64,000 nucleotides of DNA from assembly GCA_903813345.2 (NCBI GenBank), contig CAIIXF020000003.1:22893248-22957247 (forward strand), written 5' to 3'. The notes beneath the pieces are model-generated. The model worked only from the letters and a program-made list of their open reading frames with translations, did no database searches and was not told where the DNA came from. The position numbers and the translations under genes are program-made. Position 1 is the stretch's first letter. Each line of letters starts with the position of its first letter. Of the stretch, positions 59,315-64,000 are shown piece after piece. This stretch comes from Owenia fusiformis. Its lineage: Eukaryota > Annelida > Polychaeta > Sabellida > Oweniidae.

Positions 59315-62300
59315 ATGGATGGACGGGGCGTAGATCTTCAACCTATATTTGCCAAATTAGGTAGGCCAATATTTTTTCTGCTTTGATTTTCTCCCCGACT
59401 GAATCCGATGGTATGCGTAAAATGTATACTGCATTGGTGCTGAAAATCTCTGGATTTGGAGTTTTCTCTTGCACTTGTAGGTTCATTCACTGAATACCTA
59501 CAGTGGAGGACAAAAATAAAACTCAACGTTCACAAGTTGTCACAATGAGCTTATTTCCAAGTCTCGTGTCTCAAACTCTCCCAAGCGGTAGAAAAATACT
59601 TCCCGTTCACTAAAGTAGCACAATTAATGAATCCAAAGCTTCATACCTGCAAATAATGGATAAATCCCTACCAAATCGAATGAATGTTTTCATGAATCGC
59701 CATGTTTGTTATCCAAGGACAGTTGACTCCCAGAATGCAACATCAGTTAACCGTATTTACTCATAACAGGTTTCAAAATGGCGGAACAGCATTTTGAAAG
59801 CTGGCACGTGTCATGTTGCATTCTGGGAGCCAATCCTCCGTTCCGGCGCAATCGGGCGACAAAATCACCTCAACATTTGAAGAGTCGGCATAACATGTGA
59901 ATATCCAATTCAACTTTTGAAGTTCTTATTTGTCATTAGGGACACAAATTCCACTATATTTGGACTTACTAAGACGGAGAAAATAGAGCACTGAATACAC
60001 TGAGGTAAGAATTTATTACATGTGCGAGAGCATGTAATTTTCATAGCTTTTGCAATTCTTGATGATCCCCACTGTACAGCGTACGTCATTTTTCTTCAAC
60101 ATATGATGGTATTGGTTTTGTCCCGCTAAATCGTTTTCTTTCTATCCAGTCGATCTGTTACGTCATGCGCAAAGCTCCATTTAGTGATATTTTCATTTCA
60201 AATATGGCGGCCAATCCGATGTCTGACAACCCTTAAAAAAAATCTAGGCAGTGTGCATTTTTACCTTCTGTGAAATAACAAGTGGAATTTAGTAGGTTTT
60301 ATTATCATTCTGCATTGTAATTCTATGTGTTGTGGTGTTAAAACGTCAGCAGAAATACATATCTATACGATGATCGAGTGAATTAGATAACAGATTTTTC
60401 GAAAACCCGTCTCCTGCTAAGGATGTAAAAACTTGTATTAACATGCTCAAAAGTGTAATATACCTCAATATCAAGCTAAATCAATGTTGTGTCTAAAACA
60501 TGTACCTGATCTACCCAAAACAGCTTGTCATTCACGTATACACGCTTAGCAAACATAGCAAAATGATCCGAATCTTGGAATTTCGTTCGAGAGCTAGTAA
60601 TGCTTGCTACATGTCCTCATCAAAGTGTTCATCAGACTTCGCGCATGCTCAGGAGAAAATCATGAACCAATCACATTTATAAATTAATTTTGCGCATACG
60701 TCCTACAAGGGTAAAGAAATTCGTCACGAAACTCACTTCAAAAAATCAAAAGCGGACTGACGGCGTATTCTACTGTGCGGGGATCTCAGATTTTCAGTAA
60801 AGTATTTTGGGATCTTTCGAGTGAGGTAAGTCTGGTTCGAATCATAGCATCCAAAATAAGTAGCGTTTAATTACTTCCACCATTCATTAAATCAGAGGTA
60901 GAATGCTCGCTTAGCACGCGGGAGGCCCGGGTTCGAATCCCGCAATCGCCTTTTTATTTTTTTTAACTAAATGATTGTTCTTTGACATTACGCAGATAAT
61001 TTTTTTTTATTTACATAAACTTTATATTAGAGCTTGAAAATGTAAAAACAATATATGTCAACATATTGCGTTTTGGAGCGATGTGCAGGTTTAATGTATT
61101 CAAGCACATTCGAATGTGAACGTTTCTTACCTCCTCAGTAAAAATATTTGTGCTTTTCCCATCACATTGTAACAGTGGCGCATCGTGCATATTTTCAGGA
61201 GGTCAAATTTTTTATATAGTTTAAAGAGAACCGTCTTTTGATTTTATCAACTTTGATTCAATTTGAATTTGTATAGTTAAGAATCTAATGCCAACTAAAT
61301 AAGTAGATTCTTTGTTTTGCATCCTACAAAATCCAAAGCATGGAAGGGTACAAGGAAAATAAACACAAACTCAAGAAAAAGCTTGCAAGCTAGGTCATAT
61401 CAGGTTCGTATAACCAGCTTTTGCAAATTTAAGTTTTTCAAAAGGATCAAGGGGTGAACATTTGACAATTTTCAAGTGGCCCAGAAATCTTGAAAATGCT
61501 CAGAATCGTGAAAAATTGTACTGATTTTGAGAGAATATTTGGCCAATGGAGTGGTCCACTTGAACCCACGAATGCCCCCCCCCCCCTTGAATATATACAT
61601 TTTAAGGGCATAAAGGTTATTACAAACACATCTATACAACTATATTTATTAGACATAGATATGAAACATTCAGAACTAGATAACAGCAACGCGAGGTGGA
61701 GCAAATCCCATCGAACTTTTGATCTCAAAATCGTTCAACTACTTTTCAAGTTTTAGTAAAAAAGTAAAATAAGACTTTAAAATACTGTAGAGGCCACTTT
61801 TCAAAATGGCCACCTGGCCAATGTGCCATGCTAATGAGTATCAACATACTAGGGGGGTAGGGCCGAAAAATTTTGAACGCAATGCGTGACATATACGTAA
61901 TTCGCGTGAAAAGTCCGAACGAAATGCGTACGTTTTTTTTCGGCGTTCGTATTTTTGCTGTGTAGACGATCTTTTTTAGAAATTTTTCTACTGAAACATT
62001 TTTGCTTGACAATTACCAGGTAAAATGCGTATTTGCGTGCACAGGGAGCTCAAGTTGGAACTATACGTAATCATTTAGTAAACTGGACTGGGAAATCAGA
62101 GGTCGAAGGGTTTTTCAATAAAATATATTCCAAAAATTCTTGACACCCAGTAAGTCGTAGGGTCGAAGGGTCGTAGGTCGAAGGGTTTTTAGTACATTCC
62201 AATAAATAGAGGCCCAAGAATATGTATAAAAATCGAGTCAAATACACCAAGTATTAAAGAGATTACTGTCTTTACTTTGGGTTTACGAAAACGACCAACC

Positions 62301-64000
62301 CTATCGACCACCGACCGGTCAGTGTTTTCCATAGGTAGCCTCAAAACAGGGTTTGAAAAAATATTTAATCTTATGAAATCGTGTTGCTATTGTCACTTGG
62401 TTTAGGTGCCACTGACCAATTTGACAACTGGAAAACGATATTCCTGATAACGATAGAAATTGTGAATCCAATCGAATGAAGTTTGGAGGGATATAGAGAA
62501 CAGCTCTGTCCATACTGTTGTCCTTATATTGGTTGCAGTATAAACAAGGCCCCCAGTAGAGAAAAAATAAATTTTTCTGAGCTATCAGGGCAATGTTTGG
62601 CCATGGTTGAAAGCCTGTGGTTTGGCTTAACATCTTCTTTGTCAGACTTATTTTTTTTAAATGGATTTAAGCATTTAGAAGTGTAAATTAAGTTTAAAGT
62701 TACCATAAGAGGAGTCTCACTTATATATTTTTAAAATTACAAGATTTTAACTGGAGGAATTTCAGCTGAAATAACGTTCATTCAGATGGTTTCTTTTTAC
62801 TAAATGTAGGTCCATGATCGTTGGATACTCCCTGCAATAATGTTCTTCCTAAAGAATAATGCCAACATTTTAATAAGGTTTAAAAAGAGCCTATAAAGTT
62901 TATTTTGGATGTGAACCCATGAGGTAAGTCTTCCTCGCTCATTGCTGATCTTTGCTAGGACGAAATACACTTATAAGATCAATTACATGTAGTTAATGTT
63001 GCCCAGGATCAAATTGTATGCTTTGATTCCGTGTTTTCATGGACCAAATATATCAAAATAGTTTTCCAATTTACGTGTGATTGTGTAAAAAACGACTGCC
63101 GACATGGACCAGGCTGTCTAGAGTGACTGGTTGGTGGTCGGTGGTCAGTGGTCATTCTTTTTCGTAATTTCTTTACTTTTTGTATTTGACTCGATTTTTA
63201 TACATGTTCCCAGGCCTATGCTAATCAATCACATGTTAATTTGGCTAAAGTCTTCCACCTGATTTATCTACTTTGACCATGAAAAATAAGACTGAGCTAA
63301 AGAATAGTTTACCTTTTAGAAGTTAGTTGTCCATGGTTAAACATTCAACCTAACAGCACGTAACCTTTCTTGGGTCAACCATTGAGCATAATCACAATAT
63401 CCAAAAGATAAAAAGTGTAAGTGTAAAACAGACTTACTTCTTCATGAATTCCGGAAGTTTTGATTTTGAGCATGCATGCACATATAAATATATAACAAAG
63501 ATCGCACCACCATCTAAAGGTGAAAATATTGTTTAAACACCTATCATGTATAGACAGATAGAGACCCCCCTAAAATTACTGTGTTGCTAGCATTGCCGAG
63601 ACAGATGCACCTGTCTCTGCAATACTGGCAACACAGTAATTTCAGAGGGATCTCTATACATATGGTGTTAAAGTGAACAACATGTACGCATGCATGCTCA
63701 AAATTTCCGGAATAAATTAGTGTAAAAAGGCTTTATGTACACCCTGTAGAAGGCCTACAGCAGCATCCATACATCAATTATTACTTGTGCATCTTCAATG
63801 TGACTTTAAATTATAATTATCATCTCTCCGTAGGTCACCAACTTGAGGAGATCAGACTGAGGGCATTGAACAATATACTATCTAAGCTAGAGCATAATCT
63901 CATATGTGAGTCGGACCTTGTTCAAGAGAAACATTTTCTGATTCGACTGATTGAGTGGTTCAACTTCCCAACAACTCCTCAAGAACTTGATGTCCTGAAG
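59315..64000 (+). CDS. RTTN: RTTN / rotatin, first two coding exons (continues past the window)
   Basis: Rotatin is a large armadillo-like protein needed for centriole elongation and ciliary function. Exon 1 is 59315-59360 (MDGRGVDLQPIFAKL plus one base) and exon 2 runs from 63834 to the window end. They join in phase to read FAKLGHQLEEIRLRALNN, then SKLEHNLICESDLVQEKHF and IEWFNFPTTPQEL, which matches the start of the rotatin family, where KLGHQL also sits about eight residues in. The frame is open upstream to 59048, so the start could be earlier, but the 59315 ATG gives the family-like N-terminus. Intron 1 is 4473 bp. Confidence 0.9.
59729..59834. promoter_or_regulatory. Inverted pair of CTCCCAGAATGCA motifs around an ATGGCGG site
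   Basis: ACTCCCAGAATGCAACAT and its inverse ATGTTGCATTCTGGGAG lie about 80 bp apart. The motif matches the core of the ZNF143/THAP11-type promoter element. Between them is CAAAATGGCGGAAC, a YY1-like site. It falls 370 bp inside RTTN intron 1. Confidence 0.5.
60156..60215. promoter_or_regulatory. CRE-like and YY1-like sites in RTTN intron 1
   Basis: GTTACGTCATGCGC is followed 40 bp later by CAAATATGGCGGCCAATCC, a strong YY1-type consensus with an adjacent CCAAT. With the motif pair at 59729 this looks like a promoter. Confidence 0.45.
60881..60951 (+). tRNA. 5'-degenerate tRNA-Ala(AGC)-like gene on a tRNA-Gly-type body
   Basis: A perfect B box (GGTTCGAATCC), a paired anticodon stem CTCGC/GCGGG and the loop TTAGCAC with anticodon AGC are all present, followed by TTTTT. 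The D-arm (TCAGAGGTAGAAT) and the stretch CACGCGGGAGGCCCGGGTTCGA are those of tRNA-Gly. The 3' acceptor strand AATCGCC would need GGCGATT at the 5' end, but the sequence there is CATTCAT and does not pair. I take it as a tRNA pseudogene or tRNA-derived element that has lost its 5' end. Confidence 0.65.
61298..61380 (+). repeat. Partial copy of the 45925-46357 MITE
   Basis: AAGTAGATTCTTTGTTTTGC and GAAGGGTACAAGGAAAAT-type sequence match the left half of that element; no inverted partner is seen on the right. Confidence 0.7.
61446..61592. repeat. GTAGCCAG-type repeat with poly-C tract, copy 4 (truncated)
   Basis: It shares TTTGACAATTTT, AATGCTCAGAATCGTGAAAAA-like words, GAGAGAATATTTGGCCA and a run of 13 C with copy 1. 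The GTAGCCAG end is missing. Confidence 0.6.
63448..63713. mobile_element. 266-bp palindromic element in RTTN intron 1
   Basis: ATTCCGGAAGTTTTGATTTTGAGC...GCATGCATG is mirrored by CATGCATGCTCAAAATTTCCGGAAT. The centre AATTACTGTGTTGC...GAGACAG / CTGTCTC...GCAACACAGTAATT pairs almost perfectly around GATGCAC. The whole unit folds into one long hairpin. It lies 120 bp upstream of RTTN exon 2. Confidence 0.88.

Overview
This window is nuclear DNA of an invertebrate bilaterian animal. It is AT-rich by eye, its genes are split into many short exons with canonical GT/AG junctions, and introns and spacers are crowded with palindromic MITEs, a LINE fragment and minisatellites. The proteins match deep-metazoan families, but nothing fixes the species. 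A lophotrochozoan, hemichordate or lancelet-like animal would all fit. Gene names were assigned by comparing conceptual exon translations with family members known from memory. No search was run.

Layout. 1-234 (+) is the last exon of an unrecognised, possibly glycosyltransferase-like gene. About 1400-8816 (-) carries the N-terminal and central exons of SPIDR, the BLM/RAD51 repair scaffold. A spacer of about 1.2 kb with two perfect CRE palindromes and a hairpin separates SPIDR from the divergently transcribed EDC4 (10060-36037, +, 27 coding exons, predicted 1432 aa), the scaffold of the mRNA decapping complex. EDC4 introns hold a PIF/Harbinger transposon with a HARBI1-like fragment (12742-15045), a complete antisense DUF268 gene (28453-29938) and an antisense 5'-truncated LINE (32307-35193). 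Next come an LDLRAD3-like membrane protein (39599-45273, -, 7 exons, 457 aa), a repeat-filled spacer with a nested 2.15-kb inverted-repeat element (47655-49809), EIF2S2 / eIF2 beta (50205-57296, +, 8 exons, 319 aa), and the first two coding exons of RTTN / rotatin (59315 onward, +), cut by the window end. RTTN intron 1 contains a 5'-degenerate tRNA, a promoter-like motif cluster and a 266-bp palindrome.

Most unusual signal. Three separate minisatellites sit on exon-intron junctions of the two divergent genes. In SPIDR a 78-bp unit carrying a complete 3' splice site and 63 nt of coding exon is repeated eight times; 78 is a multiple of 3, so seven of the eight acceptors give open in-frame products. 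In EDC4 a 31-bp unit spanning the last 19 nt of exon 12 and its 5' splice site is repeated 23 times, giving a ladder of decoy donors. In SPIDR a 54-bp unit, 15 copies, starts at intron position +3 of another donor. A fourth array (35 bp, EDC4 intron 18) repeats a 3'-splice-site-like motif.

The genes are housekeeping functions (repair, decapping, translation initiation, centriole assembly) and do not form one pathway. The SPIDR-EDC4 head-to-head arrangement is the only pair that looks likely to share regulation.
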